A model generated the notes under the pieces. The model searched no databases. It was not told the origin of the DNA and saw only the letters and a program-made list of their open reading frames with translations. Below are positions 26,544 through 35,400 of a DNA stretch of 64,000 nt, in pieces (position 1 is the first letter of the stretch; each line of letters begins with the position of its first letter). The translations under genes and the position numbers were made by a program. Source of the DNA: Rhizobium terrae (GTDB lineage: Bacteria; Pseudomonadota; Alphaproteobacteria; Rhizobiales; Rhizobiaceae); the NCBI RefSeq assembly GCF_003425685.1, contig NZ_QJKM01000007.1, forward strand, positions 186,001 to 250,000, in the 5' to 3' direction.

Positions 26544-27887
26544 CTAGCGACCCTTCTTGCCCATGACGCGGGAGCGTAGCGCGTTCGAGACGTTGTCGAA
26601 AACGAAGACCACGAGCAGGATCAGCAGCACCATATAGGCGACCTTGTCCCAATCGGCGTTGGTCTTCATGGATTCGAGCAGTTTGAGGCCGATGCCGCCC
26701 GCGCCGACGGCGCCGATGACGGTGGCCGAGCGCGTGTTCGATTCCCAGAAGTAGAGGGACTGCGAGATGAAGATAGGCAGGACCTGGGGCACAACGCCGT
26801 AACGCTGCACGATCACCGGCGCTGCGCCGACCGATTTCACGCCCTCGCGCTGCTTGTCGTCGACGTTTTCCAGTGCTTCCGCATAGACCTTGCCGAGTGC
26901 GCCGGTGTCTGTGAAGAAGATCGCAGCGATGCCCGGGATCGGCCCCGGGCCGAAGGCGCGGGTGAAGAACAGCGCCCAGATCAACATGTCGATCGACCGC
27001 AGGAAGTCGAAGAGCCGCTTCATGCCCCAGTTCGCCGCCTTGCTCTGGGTGATGTTGCGGGCGGCGATGAAGGCGAGCGGGAAGGCGATCAGCGTCGCAA
27101 GCAGGGTGCCGACGAAAGCCATGACCAGCGTCTGCATCAGCTTGGAGAGAATGTCGCCATGCTGCCAGCTGGCGTTGTTGAGGAAGTTGTCGAGCGCCAG
27201 CGAAGCGTTGGACTGGGACGGGTCGATCCGCTCGCCGGCAACCATCAGGCCCGCGACCTCGGTAATGCTCCTGCCCCAGAAGGGCGACTGTGTATCGAAG
27301 AAGAAGTTCGCCCAGCCGAGGAAACGGCGCTGGATATAGACCTGCGTCGGACGGATTTCCGCCTGTCCGGCAAAACCGAAATAGACGTTCACCTTGTTGC
27401 CGTCCTGCTCCATGCGCGCCGGTGCGCCGGCGGGAAGAAGGGCATTGTCGGCGCTGATCGCGACCGGATAATACTTGCCGTCGAGATAGACATCGACCTG
27501 GGTCGGCGTGACTTCGAGGCGGTTGTCGCCGCCGAAGAGGACGGTATAGCCGCCCTTGGCCGTTGGCTTCAGCCAGTCGATCTCGGCGCCCTGCGGATAC
27601 TGGCCGCGGCTTGTCCATTGCGGCACGACCTTGCCGTTCTGGAAGCGCAGGCGCGGCTGGGCGCGCCAGGAATACCAGTCCTGGACATAGACGGCGGCAC
27701 GGTCCCAGTTGCCGTTGGCGAAGGTTGGGATGATCTTGAAGAAGGAAAAGCAGAAGGCGATGTAGACGACGACGCAGACTGCGACGATCAACAGGCCCCA
27801 GCGCTGCATGAACGAGCGATGGAAGACGTCCGGATAGGTGGAAAGCAGGCGCTCGCGCTCGGCGGCGTTGACAGTGAGGACCGACAT
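26544..27887 (-). CDS. phnE: Phosphonate ABC transporter permease PhnE (second copy)
   Basis: This 447-residue inner-membrane permease has an N-terminal membrane helix (WGLLIVAVCVVVYIAFCFSFF) and a long periplasmic part of about 160 residues. The MetI-like domain follows, with the EAA-type loop AEALENVDDKQREGVKSVGA that contacts the ATPase PhnC. It is longer than E. coli PhnE because of the periplasmic insert. Its start overlaps the stop of the other permease gene, and the two probably form a heterodimer in the PhnCDE importer. Confidence 0.93.
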   Translation of the reverse strand: MSVLTVNAAERERLLSTYPDVFHRSFMQRWGLLIVAVCVVVYIAFCFSFFKIIPTFANGNWDRAAVYVQDWYSWRAQPRLRFQNGKVVPQWTSRGQYPQGAEIDWLKPTAKGGYTVLFGGDNRLEVTPTQVDVYLDGKYYPVAISADNALLPAGAPARMEQDGNKVNVYFGFAGQAEIRPTQVYIQRRFLGWANFFFDTQSPFWGRSITEVAGLMVAGERIDPSQSNASLALDNFLNNASWQHGDILSKLMQTLVMAFVGTLLATLIAFPLAFIAARNITQSKAANWGMKRLFDFLRSIDMLIWALFFTRAFGPGPIPGIAAIFFTDTGALGKVYAEALENVDDKQREGVKSVGAAPVIVQRYGVVPQVLPIFISQSLYFWESNTRSATVIGAVGAGGIGLKLLESMKTNADWDKVAYMVLLILLVVFVFDNVSNALRSRVMGKKGR

Positions 27888-28867
27888 CAGGCTGCTCCCC
27901 GGCCGAATTCGAAGGACTGTTTTCCGATCAGCCGGCGGCGCAGCCAGGCGGAGAACTGGTCGACGCAGACGACGGTGACCAGCAGAAGGATGATGATCGC
28001 GTAGGTTTTTGCAGCATGGTCGCGGCCGATCGACAGGCTGAAGACCTCGCCGATACCGCCGCCGCCGACCGCGCCGATGATGGTGGAGGCTCGTACGTTG
28101 ATCTCGGTCCTCAGCAGCGTGTAGGAAACGAAGTTCGGCAGGACCTGGGGCAGGATTGCGAAGCGTACCCGTTCCAGCCAGTTGGCCCCGGAAGCGCGCA
28201 GGCCTTCGTCCGGCTTCATATCGGCGTTCTCGACCACTTCGAAGAACAGTTTTCCGAGCGCCCCGATCGTGTGGACCGAGACGGCGATGATCGCCGCGAT
28301 CGGGCCGATCGACAGGATGGCGGCAAGCAGGCCGGCGACGACGATCTCGGGGAAGGCGCGCAGGATTTCCATGATGCGCCGCACGACCCAGCGCGTCACG
28401 CCCGCGCCGACGAGATTGGTCGAGGCGAAGAAGCAGAGAAAGAAGGCGCCGCTCGCGCCGAGAATGGTCGAGAGGATGGCGATGTTGATGGTGATCAGCA
28501 GCTGGTAGAAGAAATTCGGAATGTAGAAACTGTCGGTGATCCAGATGCGGTCGCTGGTATAGTCGTATTTGATCGAGCCGTCGGAATAGGGCGACGGCAG
28601 GTCGAACATGGCGCGGAAGATTTCCAGCGGGCTGTCCGGTACGAAACTCTTGATGAAATCGAAGAAATAGGGAAGGCGCTCGAAGAACTTGCCGGAATTG
28701 GCATCGTTGGCGAAATCGAGGGAAAGCGCGAGCACGATCACGAAAACGACGATCGAGACGACGGTGTAGATCCGCCGGGTCCGCACCTGGCTCTGATAGT
28801 GATCGAGGATCGTGCGGGAGCTTTCAGCAAGCCCGCCGAGCTGGGAGGGTCCGGCCACGTGCGCCAT
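27887..28867 (-). CDS. phnE: Phosphonate ABC transporter permease PhnE (first copy)
   Basis: The product is 326 residues with six predicted membrane helices and the EAA-type loop FFEVVENADMKPDEGLRASGA. It pairs with the second permease for phosphonate import. ATG 28867 (MAHVAGPSQLGG) has AAGGA 8 nt upstream. A TTG seven codons earlier at 28888 is possible but weaker. A perfect stem-loop lies between this gene and phnD, which probably sets the ratio of binding protein to permease mRNA. Confidence 0.93.
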   Translation of the reverse strand: MAHVAGPSQLGGLAESSRTILDHYQSQVRTRRIYTVVSIVVFVIVLALSLDFANDANSGKFFERLPYFFDFIKSFVPDSPLEIFRAMFDLPSPYSDGSIKYDYTSDRIWITDSFYIPNFFYQLLITINIAILSTILGASGAFFLCFFASTNLVGAGVTRWVVRRIMEILRAFPEIVVAGLLAAILSIGPIAAIIAVSVHTIGALGKLFFEVVENADMKPDEGLRASGANWLERVRFAILPQVLPNFVSYTLLRTEINVRASTIIGAVGGGGIGEVFSLSIGRDHAAKTYAIIILLLVTVVCVDQFSAWLRRRLIGKQSFEFGRGAA

Positions 28868-28889
28868 TCGGGCATCCTTGTTGAGCAAA

Positions 28890-28914
28890 CGGCGGCATCA
28901 TCATGATGCCGCCG
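28890..28914. other. Intercistronic stem-loop between phnD and phnE
   Basis: CGGCGGCATCAT at 28890-28901 is perfectly complementary to ATGATGCCGCCG at 28903-28914 with a single central base. Such structures behind binding-protein genes often stabilise the upstream mRNA or cause partial termination. No T-run follows on the minus strand. Confidence 0.65.
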
Positions 28915-28935
28915 CAGGATTGTTCGGACTGAAGA

Positions 28936-29847
28936 TCAGCCGCCGATAACAGCCTTACGGGCGTCGATGATCGTCTGGTAGAAGCTCTGGTCGACCGGCG
29001 ACCAGTCAACGTAGCCGCCACCGGTGAACGAGTCGAAGCAGGCCTTGTCAGCCTTCGGCAGACCGGCGAAATAGGCGGTAACCTTCTTCTGCATGTCAGC
29101 CGGCAGCTTCTGGGAAACCATCAGCGGGCCGTTCGGGATGAGCGGCGACTTCCAGACCTGGACGATGTCGTCCATGTCGAGCAGGCCCTTGGTGACCATC
29201 TGGTGCAGGTTGCCGGAGGTGTAGCCCTGAGCCCAGTCGCCCTGGGCGGAGCCGAAGGTGGTGCCGACGTCGAACTTCTTGTCGAGAACGCCGAGAACGA
29301 GGTTCTCATGGCCGCCGCCGAAGCCGGTTTCCGAGAAATACTGCTTGACCGGCATGCCGATGTCCTTCGGCAGGGCGACGTTTGGGACGAGATAGCCCGA
29401 AGTGCTGTCAGGATCGGCGAAACCGAGCTTCTTGCCTTTGGCGTCGGCGAGCGTCTTGATGCCCGAATCCTTGCGGGCAACCATGATCGAGTAGTAGCCG
29501 GTCGAGCCGTCAGCCTGCTTGGTGGTCAGGACCGGGGTAACGGCCTTCGGGTCCTTGATGTAGATCGCGGCGTAGGAAGCGGCGCCCATGACGGCGAGGT
29601 CGATCGTGCCGCCGAGCAGGCCCTGGATGACGCCGTTGTAGTTCGGCGACGGGAAGAGCTGGACTTCGGAAACGCCGGTTGCCTTGGCAAGGCCGTCCTT
29701 GACGCACGAGGTGCGGCGAACCTGGTCGGCTTCGTTCTCACCGCCGTCGAGGCCGATGCGCAGAACCTTGACGTCCTGGGCGGCAGCGTTGCCGGCGAGA
29801 GCAGCGATGGCGAGCGAAGCCATCAGGATCTTGCGGATTGCAGACAT
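28936..29847 (-). CDS. phnD: Phosphonate ABC transporter substrate-binding protein
   Basis: The product has 303 residues. A Sec signal peptide (MASLAIAALAGNAAAQ) precedes the mature PhnD fold, seen in LRIGLDGGENEADQVRR near the start, MGAASYAAIYIKD, and FADPDSTSGYLVPN, which lines the phosphonate pocket. It captures phosphonates in the periplasm and passes them to the two PhnE permeases. GGAG lies upstream of the ATG. It is 81 bp from phnC and belongs to the same transcript. Confidence 0.96.
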   Translation of the reverse strand: MSAIRKILMASLAIAALAGNAAAQDVKVLRIGLDGGENEADQVRRTSCVKDGLAKATGVSEVQLFPSPNYNGVIQGLLGGTIDLAVMGAASYAAIYIKDPKAVTPVLTTKQADGSTGYYSIMVARKDSGIKTLADAKGKKLGFADPDSTSGYLVPNVALPKDIGMPVKQYFSETGFGGGHENLVLGVLDKKFDVGTTFGSAQGDWAQGYTSGNLHQMVTKGLLDMDDIVQVWKSPLIPNGPLMVSQKLPADMQKKVTAYFAGLPKADKACFDSFTGGGYVDWSPVDQSFYQTIIDARKAVIGG

Positions 29848-29928
29848 GGGAGTCTCCTTTGGTGACAGGTTTTGTCAGTCTGTGGACTGTCGGTTACTCC
29901 GGCCGCTTCCCCCGCGGCCGGAAACGGG

Positions 29929-30774
29929 TCAGCGCATGACGGCGGCTTCGGCCATCATGCCGGATGCGATGGGCTCGGCGCGGCGTATCGATTCGAGGCT
30001 GGTCGAGGTCATCGTCTCGTCGATGCCGGCGCCGTCCCTGTCGGAGCCGTAGATTTCGCGCACGGCCGCAGCATTGAGATCCTGCGGAGGACCGTCGAAA
30101 ACGACGCTGCCCGCCGCCATGCCGATGATTCGTTCGCAATAGGCCCTCGCGGTATCGAGCGTATGGAGGTTGGTGATGACGGTGATCCCTTCACGCTCGT
30201 TGATGTTGCGCAGCGCATCCATGACGATCTTCGCGTTGAGGGGATCGAGCGAGGCGATCGGCTCGTCGGCCAGCACCATCTTCGGTGCCTGCATCAGCGC
30301 GCGGGCGATTGCGACGCGCTGCTGCTGGCCGCCGGACAGCGTGCCGGCGGGCTGCAGCGCAGTCTGTTCGATGCCGAGGCGCTCGAGGGCAGCGATCGCC
30401 ATCACGCGCTCGTCGCGATTAAAAATTTTCAGCAGGCTCATCAGCGTCGAACGATGATTCAGGCGGCCGAGCAGCACATTGGTCATCACGTCGAGGCGCG
30501 GAACCAGGTTGAACTGCTGGAAGATCATGGCGCAGTCGCGCTGCCAGTTGCGCAGCGCCGCGCCTTTGAGAGACGACACTTCCACGCCGCCGAAATGGAT
30601 GGAGCCGGAACTCGGCTCCTGCAGGCGGTTGATCATGCGCAGGAGAGTGGACTTGCCGGCGCCGGAGCGGCCGATGATCCCGACCATCTGCCCTTGAGGA
30701 ATTTCGACGTTCACGGAATTGACCGCGATACGATCGCCGAAACGACGGGTGACATTCCTCAGTTCGAACTTCAT
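29929..30774 (-). CDS. phnC: Phosphonate ABC transporter ATP-binding protein
   Basis: The 281-residue ATPase has Walker [10 protein letters not shown] near residue 36, the signature [15 protein letters not shown] and Walker [12 protein letters not shown], with the switch histidine in VITNLHTLD. It energises phosphonate import through PhnE. The start [14 protein letters not shown] at 30774 is preferred, with GAGAGAG upstream. An alternative at 30798 adds eight residues. The 115-bp gap to the transferase gene contains a possible Pho box, so a second promoter for phnCDEE-M-N is likely here. Confidence 0.95.
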   Translation of the reverse strand: MKFELRNVTRRFGDRIAVNSVNVEIPQGQMVGIIGRSGAGKSTLLRMINRLQEPSSGSIHFGGVEVSSLKGAALRNWQRDCAMIFQQFNLVPRLDVMTNVLLGRLNHRSTLMSLLKIFNRDERVMAIAALERLGIEQTALQPAGTLSGGQQQRVAIARALMQAPKMVLADEPIASLDPLNAKIVMDALRNINEREGITVITNLHTLDTARAYCERIIGMAAGSVVFDGPPQDLNAAAVREIYGSDRDGAGIDETMTSTSLESIRRAEPIASGMMAEAAVMR

Positions 30775-30866
30775 GCTCTCTCGCCCGTCCAGACACATTC
30801 CGGGGTCTCGATTAGCGATGGTTGATGAAGCCTGAATGTCCGTTTTGTGTCGGTTTCATTACAATC

Positions 30867-30884
30867 GTGACAACCATGTAACGA
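30867..30884 (-). promoter_or_regulatory. Possible Pho box upstream of phnC
   Basis: Two 7-base repeats with an 11-base period lie here: TTGTCAC (complement of 30867-30873) and TCGTTAC (complement of 30878-30884). The first matches the PhoB repeat CTGTCAT/C well and the second only partly. The position, 93 bp before phnC, and the biology fit phosphate-starvation control, but the match is imperfect. Confidence 0.35.
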
Positions 30885-30889
30885 ACGCG

Positions 30890-31507
30890 TTACGTGGCAT
30901 GGCGCGACAGGAACTCCTCGGCCGAAAGTGCCCGGAAATCATCGAGAGCGGTGCGGAGCCTGACATGGTCCCAGTCCCACCAGGCGAGCCTGTCCATGGC
31001 CTCGCCGACCTCTTTTGTGAAACGCTCGCGGATGAGTTTGGCCGGCACGCCGCCGACGATCGTATAGGGAGCCACATCCTTCGAAACGACGGCACCTGCG
31101 CCGATCACGGCGCCGTTGCCGACGGTAACGCCGGGCAGCACGGTGGCCCCATGACCGATCCAGACGTCATGGCCGATGACGACGCGATGGTCGCGCCGCC
31201 ACTTGAAGAATTCCTCTTCGTTTTCGGCATCGTCCCAATAGTTGGCGGCACGATAGGTGAAATGGTGGAGCGTCGCCCGCCAGGTCGGATGATTGGTGGC
31301 GTTGAGGCGCACGGAAGCGGCCATGTTAACGAACTTGCCGACCGTCGCGCACCAGATCGAACCGTCCTGCATGATGTAGGAATAATCGCCGATCTCGGCT
31401 TCAGAGATGCGGCAACGCTCGGCGATTTCCGTGTAGCGGCCGAGCGTCGTATTGGAGACGCTGGCCGTGTCGTGGATCAGCGGTTCGATTCCGAGCTTCT
31501 TGCTCAT
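30890..31507 (-). CDS. Hexapeptide-repeat acetyltransferase of the phosphonate cluster
   Basis: The product has 205 residues. Left-handed beta-helix repeats run from residue 15 on ([27 protein letters not shown]) and [19 protein letters not shown] holds the catalytic-type histidine. It belongs to the xenobiotic/CatB-like acetyltransferases often seen in phn operons (phosphonate-metabolism hexapeptide family). It may acetylate aminoalkylphosphonates, as PhnO does in E. coli, but PhnO is a GNAT and the comparison is inference. ATG 31507 overlaps the phnL stop by four bases. Confidence 0.88.
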   Translation of the reverse strand: MSKKLGIEPLIHDTASVSNTTLGRYTEIAERCRISEAEIGDYSYIMQDGSIWCATVGKFVNMAASVRLNATNHPTWRATLHHFTYRAANYWDDAENEEEFFKWRRDHRVVIGHDVWIGHGATVLPGVTVGNGAVIGAGAVVSKDVAPYTIVGGVPAKLIRERFTKEVGEAMDRLAWWDWDHVRLRTALDDFRALSAEEFLSRHAT

Positions 31508-32214
31508 GCTGCCTTGGCCTTTCGGGGAGAAAATTGCATGACGTCGAGGATGCGGTCGGCGACGGCCTCGCGCACTTCCTCGTCGTGGAAGATGCCGAGA
31601 AGCGCAACGCCCTCCCGTTTCTTCTCGGCGATCATCTCCACCACCACGCGCCGGTTGACGGCGTCGAGCGAGGCGGTCGGCTCGTCGAGAAGCAGGATGC
31701 GGTGGCTGGTGATGAAGCCGCGGGCGATGTTGATGCGCTGCTGCTCGCCGCCCGAGAAGGTGGCTGGCGGCAGACCCCAGAGTTCGCGCGGCAGGTTGAG
31801 CTTCGCAAGAAGTTCGGCGGCCTTGTCCTTCGCCTCGGTGGAATCGGTACCGCGGGCGACGAGCGGTTCGGCGACCACGTCGAGGGCGGCGACACGCGGC
31901 ACGGTACGCAGGAACTGGCTGACATAGCCGAGCGTATGGCGGCGGACATCGAGAATGGTGCGTGGGTCCGCATGGGCGATATCGACGATGCGGTCCTTGT
32001 GATCGACGAGGATCTGCCCGGCATCGACGGCGTAGTTGCCGTAGAGCATTTTGAGGATCGAGCTCTTGCCGATGCCCGACGGGCCGCCGAGCACGACGCA
32101 TTCGCCGCTCGCGACGGAAAAATTCACGTCGTTGACGACCGGCAGCTTGATGCCGTCGCGTAAGTGCATGGTGAAGCTCTTGAAGACTTCCGAAACGACG
32201 AGGGGAGTGGCCAT
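31504..32214 (-). CDS. phnL: Carbon-phosphorus lyase complex ATP-binding subunit PhnL
   Basis: This 236-residue ABC-type protein has Walker [11 protein letters not shown] near residue 45, signature [14 protein letters not shown] and Walker [12 protein letters not shown]. Despite its ABC fold, PhnL works with PhnG, PhnH and PhnI in attaching phosphonate to ribose triphosphate, and is not part of a transporter. The start at 32214 ([14 protein letters not shown]) has AAGGAT upstream. The open frame extends to 32331 through a palindromic repeat, which argues against an earlier start. Confidence 0.95.
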   Translation of the reverse strand: MATPLVVSEVFKSFTMHLRDGIKLPVVNDVNFSVASGECVVLGGPSGIGKSSILKMLYGNYAVDAGQILVDHKDRIVDIAHADPRTILDVRRHTLGYVSQFLRTVPRVAALDVVAEPLVARGTDSTEAKDKAAELLAKLNLPRELWGLPPATFSGGEQQRINIARGFITSHRILLLDEPTASLDAVNRRVVVEMIAEKKREGVALLGIFHDEEVREAVADRILDVMQFSPRKAKAA

Positions 32215-32232
32215 GGGTTTATCCTTGTTTTC

Positions 32233-32277
32233 GCATGGTCCTGTCCGAAAACCGGAGACCATTTTTCGGGACCATGC
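32233..32277. repeat. Rhizobial palindromic repeat inside the phn operon
   Basis: GCATGGTCC at 32233-32241 is the exact complement of GGACCATGC at 32269-32277, and the interior arms GTCCGAAAACCGG and TTTTTCGGG are partly complementary. From memory, this is the GCATGATCC-type palindrome highly repeated between rhizobial genes. It sits between phnK and phnL and would form an mRNA hairpin. Confidence 0.65.
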
Positions 32278-32284
32278 AGTCCCT

Positions 32285-33061
32285 TCAGACCTGGAGAATG
32301 GAAGACACGAGAAGCTGGGTATAGGGCTCACGGGGGTCGTCGAGCACCCGGTCGGTCAGGCCGTGCTCGATCACATGGCCGTCCTTCATCACCATCATCC
32401 GGTGCGACAGCAGGCGGGCGACCGCAAGGTCGTGGGTGACGACGATGGCCGACAGGCCGAGATCGTTGACGAGGCCGCGGACGAGGTCGAGCAGGCGCGC
32501 CTGGACGGAAACGTCGAGACCGCCGGTCGGCTCGTCCATGAAGACGAGGCGCGGGCCGGTGACCAGGTTGCGGGCGATCTGCAGGCGCTGGCGCATGCCG
32601 CCGGAAAAGGCGCGCGGCTGGTCGTCGATGCGGTCGGTGGATATCTCGACGCGGGTGAGCCAGTCGCTCGCCGTCTCGCGGATATTCCCGTAATGCCGGT
32701 CGCCGATCGCCATCAGCCGCTCGCCGACATTGGCGCCGGCCGAAACCGTCATGCGCAGTCCGTCGGCAGGATTCTGGTGCACGAAGCCCCAGTCGGTGCG
32801 CATCAGGAAGCGGCGCTCGGCCTCGCTCATGTGATAGAGGTCGCGGAAATTGCCGTCCCGCATCCGGTACTCGATGCTGCCGGTGGTCGGCATCAGCCGG
32901 GTGGATAGGCAATTGAGCAGCGTCGTCTTTCCGGAGCCGGATTCGCCGACGATGGCCAGCACTTCGCCCGGCCAGAGTTCAAAGGAGACGTCCTTGCAGC
33001 CGATGCGGCTGCCGTAGAATTTCGAGACGCCGCTGACCTTGAGGAGGGGAGTATCGGTCAT
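32285..33061 (-). CDS. phnK: Carbon-phosphorus lyase complex ATP-binding subunit PhnK
   Basis: The 258-residue ABC-fold protein has Walker [10 protein letters not shown] near residue 40, signature FSGGMRQRLQIARNL and Walker B VFMDEPTGGLD. PhnK binds the PhnJ subunit of the core complex and its ATPase drives the catalytic cycle. ATG 33061 overlaps the phnJ stop by four bases. A 70-bp gap with a palindromic repeat separates it from phnL, the largest break in this part of the operon apart from that around the reversed small gene. Confidence 0.95.
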   Translation of the reverse strand: MTDTPLLKVSGVSKFYGSRIGCKDVSFELWPGEVLAIVGESGSGKTTLLNCLSTRLMPTTGSIEYRMRDGNFRDLYHMSEAERRFLMRTDWGFVHQNPADGLRMTVSAGANVGERLMAIGDRHYGNIRETASDWLTRVEISTDRIDDQPRAFSGGMRQRLQIARNLVTGPRLVFMDEPTGGLDVSVQARLLDLVRGLVNDLGLSAIVVTHDLAVARLLSHRMMVMKDGHVIEHGLTDRVLDDPREPYTQLLVSSILQV

Positions 33062-33939
33062 TCCGCAGCCTCCTTGTTCGGCGCAAGCATCTCGCCCGCA
33101 TGCCCATGCTCGCGTCGATCCTCGCAATGGTCGGTGTCGGAGCAGACGAACATGCGGCCTCCTTTGTCGTCGAGCACCACTTCGTCGAGATACACGCCCT
33201 GGGCGCCGCAAAGCGCGCAGGGCTGTTCGAATTTCTGGATCTCAAACGGATGGTCCTCGAAGTCGAGGCTCACCACCTCCGTGTAAGGAGGCACGGCATA
33301 GATGCGCTTTTCTCGGCCTGCGCCGAAAAGCTGCAGGGCTTCCGACATATGCATTTTCGGATTGTCGAACTTCGGCGTCGGAGAGGGGTCCATCACGTAG
33401 CGGCCCGCCACCTTCACCGGATAGGCGTAAGTGGTGGAGATGCGGCCGTGCCGGGCAATGTCCTCGTAGAGCTTCACATGCATGAGGCCGTATTCTTCCA
33501 GCGCATGCATCTTGCGGGTCTCGGTCTCGCGCGGCTCGAGGAAACGCAAGGGTTCCGGGATCGGCACCTGGTAGACGAGGACCTGGCCCGCGCCGAGCTT
33601 CTGCTCGGGGATGCGGTGACGGGTCTGGATGATCGTCGCATCCTTGGTATGCGTGGTGACGGCGACGTTCGCGACCTTCTGGAAGAAGGCGCGGATCGAC
33701 ACCGCATTGGTCGTGTCGTCGGCGCCCTGGTCGATCACCTTCAGCACGTCTTCCGGGCCGATGATGGCCGCGGTCACCTGCACGCCGCCGGTGCCCCAGC
33801 CGTAGGGCATCGGCATTTCGCGGGAGGCGAAAGGCACCTGATAACCGGGAATGGCGATCGCTTTGAGGATTGCGCGGCGGATCATCCGCTTCGTCTGCTC
33901 GTCGAGATAGGCGAAGTTGTAAGTGGCGAGGTCCGTCAT
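33058..33939 (-). CDS. phnJ: Alpha-D-ribose 1-methylphosphonate 5-phosphate C-P lyase
   Basis: PhnJ is the radical SAM enzyme that breaks the carbon-phosphorus bond, yielding methane from methylphosphonate. The 293-residue protein ends with the diagnostic cysteine set CALC, 22 residues later C and six later C (VCSDTDHC). This is the same spacing as Cys241, 244, 266 and 272 of E. coli PhnJ. Conserved MPYGWGTGGVQ lies near residue 40. The enzyme should therefore be active. ATG 33939 has a purine-rich leader; an earlier GTG-type start is less likely. Confidence 0.97.
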   Translation of the reverse strand: MTDLATYNFAYLDEQTKRMIRRAILKAIAIPGYQVPFASREMPMPYGWGTGGVQVTAAIIGPEDVLKVIDQGADDTTNAVSIRAFFQKVANVAVTTHTKDATIIQTRHRIPEQKLGAGQVLVYQVPIPEPLRFLEPRETETRKMHALEEYGLMHVKLYEDIARHGRISTTYAYPVKVAGRYVMDPSPTPKFDNPKMHMSEALQLFGAGREKRIYAVPPYTEVVSLDFEDHPFEIQKFEQPCALCGAQGVYLDEVVLDDKGGRMFVCSDTDHCEDRREHGHAGEMLAPNKEAAE

Positions 33940-33987
33940 CTTGGAGTATCCTGTGACTGCATGAACCAACTAGAAGCAGAGGCCGTC

Positions 33988-34200
33988 ATGGACGCCATCA
34001 CTTCGAACGGATTGCTCGGCGTCGCCGTCCTTGCGGCTTTCATCGCCTTCGGGGTCATTCTTCCCTTTTATGTTTTCAAGCCGCGGAAGCGGGCCGCAGT
34101 GGGCGGCAGCTCCGGAGATGCCGGTTATGTCGGCGGCACCGCCGATGGTTGCGACAGCGGCGGCGATGGCGGCGGTGATGGTGGAGGGGGCGGCGACTGA
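33988..34200 (+). CDS. Small membrane protein with glycine-rich tail, opposite strand inside the phn operon
   Basis: The product has 70 residues: a hydrophobic helix (GLLGVAVLAAFIAFGVILPF), basic FKPRKR, and a tail rich in Gly, Asp and Cys (GGDGGGDGGGGGD). AGAGG lies a few bases before ATG 33988; an earlier ATG at 33961 has no ribosome site. It occupies the 296-bp gap between phnI and phnJ but is read in the other direction. Similar small proteins are, as far as I recall, common in Rhizobiaceae as hypotheticals. The function is unknown. It could be a spurious frame in GC-rich DNA, though the membrane-helix pattern argues against that. Confidence 0.6.
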   Translation: MDAITSNGLLGVAVLAAFIAFGVILPFYVFKPRKRAAVGGSSGDAGYVGGTADGCDSGGDGGGDGGGGGD

Positions 34201-34235
34201 GCCGTCTCCGGCGCCGTAAGGCGCCTCGGCGGCGT

Positions 34236-35345
34236 TCATTCGGCCGCCTCCTGCATTTCGCCTCTGTCGCCTTTGCGGGCGGCCTCGATGTCGGATCGCA
34301 TCTTGCGCACCAACGCGAGTTCCGCCTGGAAATCGACGTAATGCGGCAGTTTCAGGTGTTCGACGAAGCCCGTCGCCTGGACATTGTCGGAATGCGAGAT
34401 CACGAATTCCTCGTCCTGCGCCGGCGCGATGATATCCTCGCCGAGTTCTTCGGCACGCAGCGCCCGGTCGACCAGCGACATCGACATCGCCTTGCGTTCG
34501 CTCTGGCCGAAGACGAGGCCGTAACCGCGGGTGAACTGCGGCGGTGCCTTCGACGAACCCTTGAACTGGTTGACCATCTGGCATTCGGTGATGCGGATGC
34601 GGCCGAGCGATACGGCAAAGCCGAGTTCGGCGACCTCCAGCTCCACCTCGACTTCGCCGATGCGGATTTCCCCGACGAAGGGGTGGTTGCGGCCGTAGCC
34701 GCGCTGGGTGGAATAACCGAGCGCCAGCAGGAAACCCTCGTCGCCGCGGGCGAGCGCCTGAAGGCGCAGGTCCCGGCTCATCGGGAATTCCATCGGCTCG
34801 CGCGTCAGGTCGCCCGCCTGATGGTCTTCGGCAAATTCGCCGTCCGGCTCGATCAGACCCTCGTGGGCGAGGATGTCGGAAACGCGCACGGCATGTTCGC
34901 CGGTCGTGTCCTTGCGGGCCGGGCCCTCGACCGCCTCGTCGGTAAGCAGCGAAGGATCGAGAAGACGATGGGTGTAATCGAAGGTGGGGCCAAGCAGCTG
35001 CCCGCCTGGCAGGTCCTTGTAGGTGGCTGAGACGCGCCGCTCGATCTTCATGTTCGCCGTATCGACCGGAACCGATGTTCCAAAGCGCGGCAGGGTGGTC
35101 CGGTAGGCCCGCAGCAGGAAGATCGCTTCGATCAGATCTCCCCGCGACTGCCGTATGGCGAGTGCGGCGAGCGACCGGTCGTAGAGCGAGGCTTCCGCCA
35201 TGACCCGATCGACCGCAAGACCGAGCTGCGCGACGATCTGCTCGATCGTGACCGAGGGGAGGGACCTGTCGCCCCGGCGCCGGTCGGCCAGCAGCCTGTG
35301 GGCGTTGTTGATGGCGGCCTCGCCACCCTTGACGGCTACATACAT
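34236..35345 (-). CDS. phnI: Carbon-phosphorus lyase complex subunit PhnI
   Basis: PhnI (369 residues) is the nucleosidase and phosphonate-transferring subunit of the core complex. With PhnG, H and L it exchanges adenine of ATP for a phosphonate. The N-terminal MYVAVKGGEAAINNAHRLLA is diagnostic, and the C-terminal half contains FTRGYGLVFGQSERKAMSM and LPHYVDFQAELALVRKM. Length is normal. The stop is at 34236, followed by a small GGCGCC-GTAA-GGCGCC hairpin before the reversed small gene. Confidence 0.96.
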   Translation of the reverse strand: MYVAVKGGEAAINNAHRLLADRRRGDRSLPSVTIEQIVAQLGLAVDRVMAEASLYDRSLAALAIRQSRGDLIEAIFLLRAYRTTLPRFGTSVPVDTANMKIERRVSATYKDLPGGQLLGPTFDYTHRLLDPSLLTDEAVEGPARKDTTGEHAVRVSDILAHEGLIEPDGEFAEDHQAGDLTREPMEFPMSRDLRLQALARGDEGFLLALGYSTQRGYGRNHPFVGEIRIGEVEVELEVAELGFAVSLGRIRITECQMVNQFKGSSKAPPQFTRGYGLVFGQSERKAMSMSLVDRALRAEELGEDIIAPAQDEEFVISHSDNVQATGFVEHLKLPHYVDFQAELALVRKMRSDIEAARKGDRGEMQEAAE

Positions 35346-35400
35346 CGTTCGTTCTCCTGCCCGTCAAACCGCATCCCCAGGGGATGCGGGAGAGTTTGGG

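Noticed and set aside
34210..34225. GGCGCC-GTAA-GGCGCC hairpin as terminator after the reversed small gene
   Set aside because: The stem is six bases with no T-run; too weak to list as a terminator.
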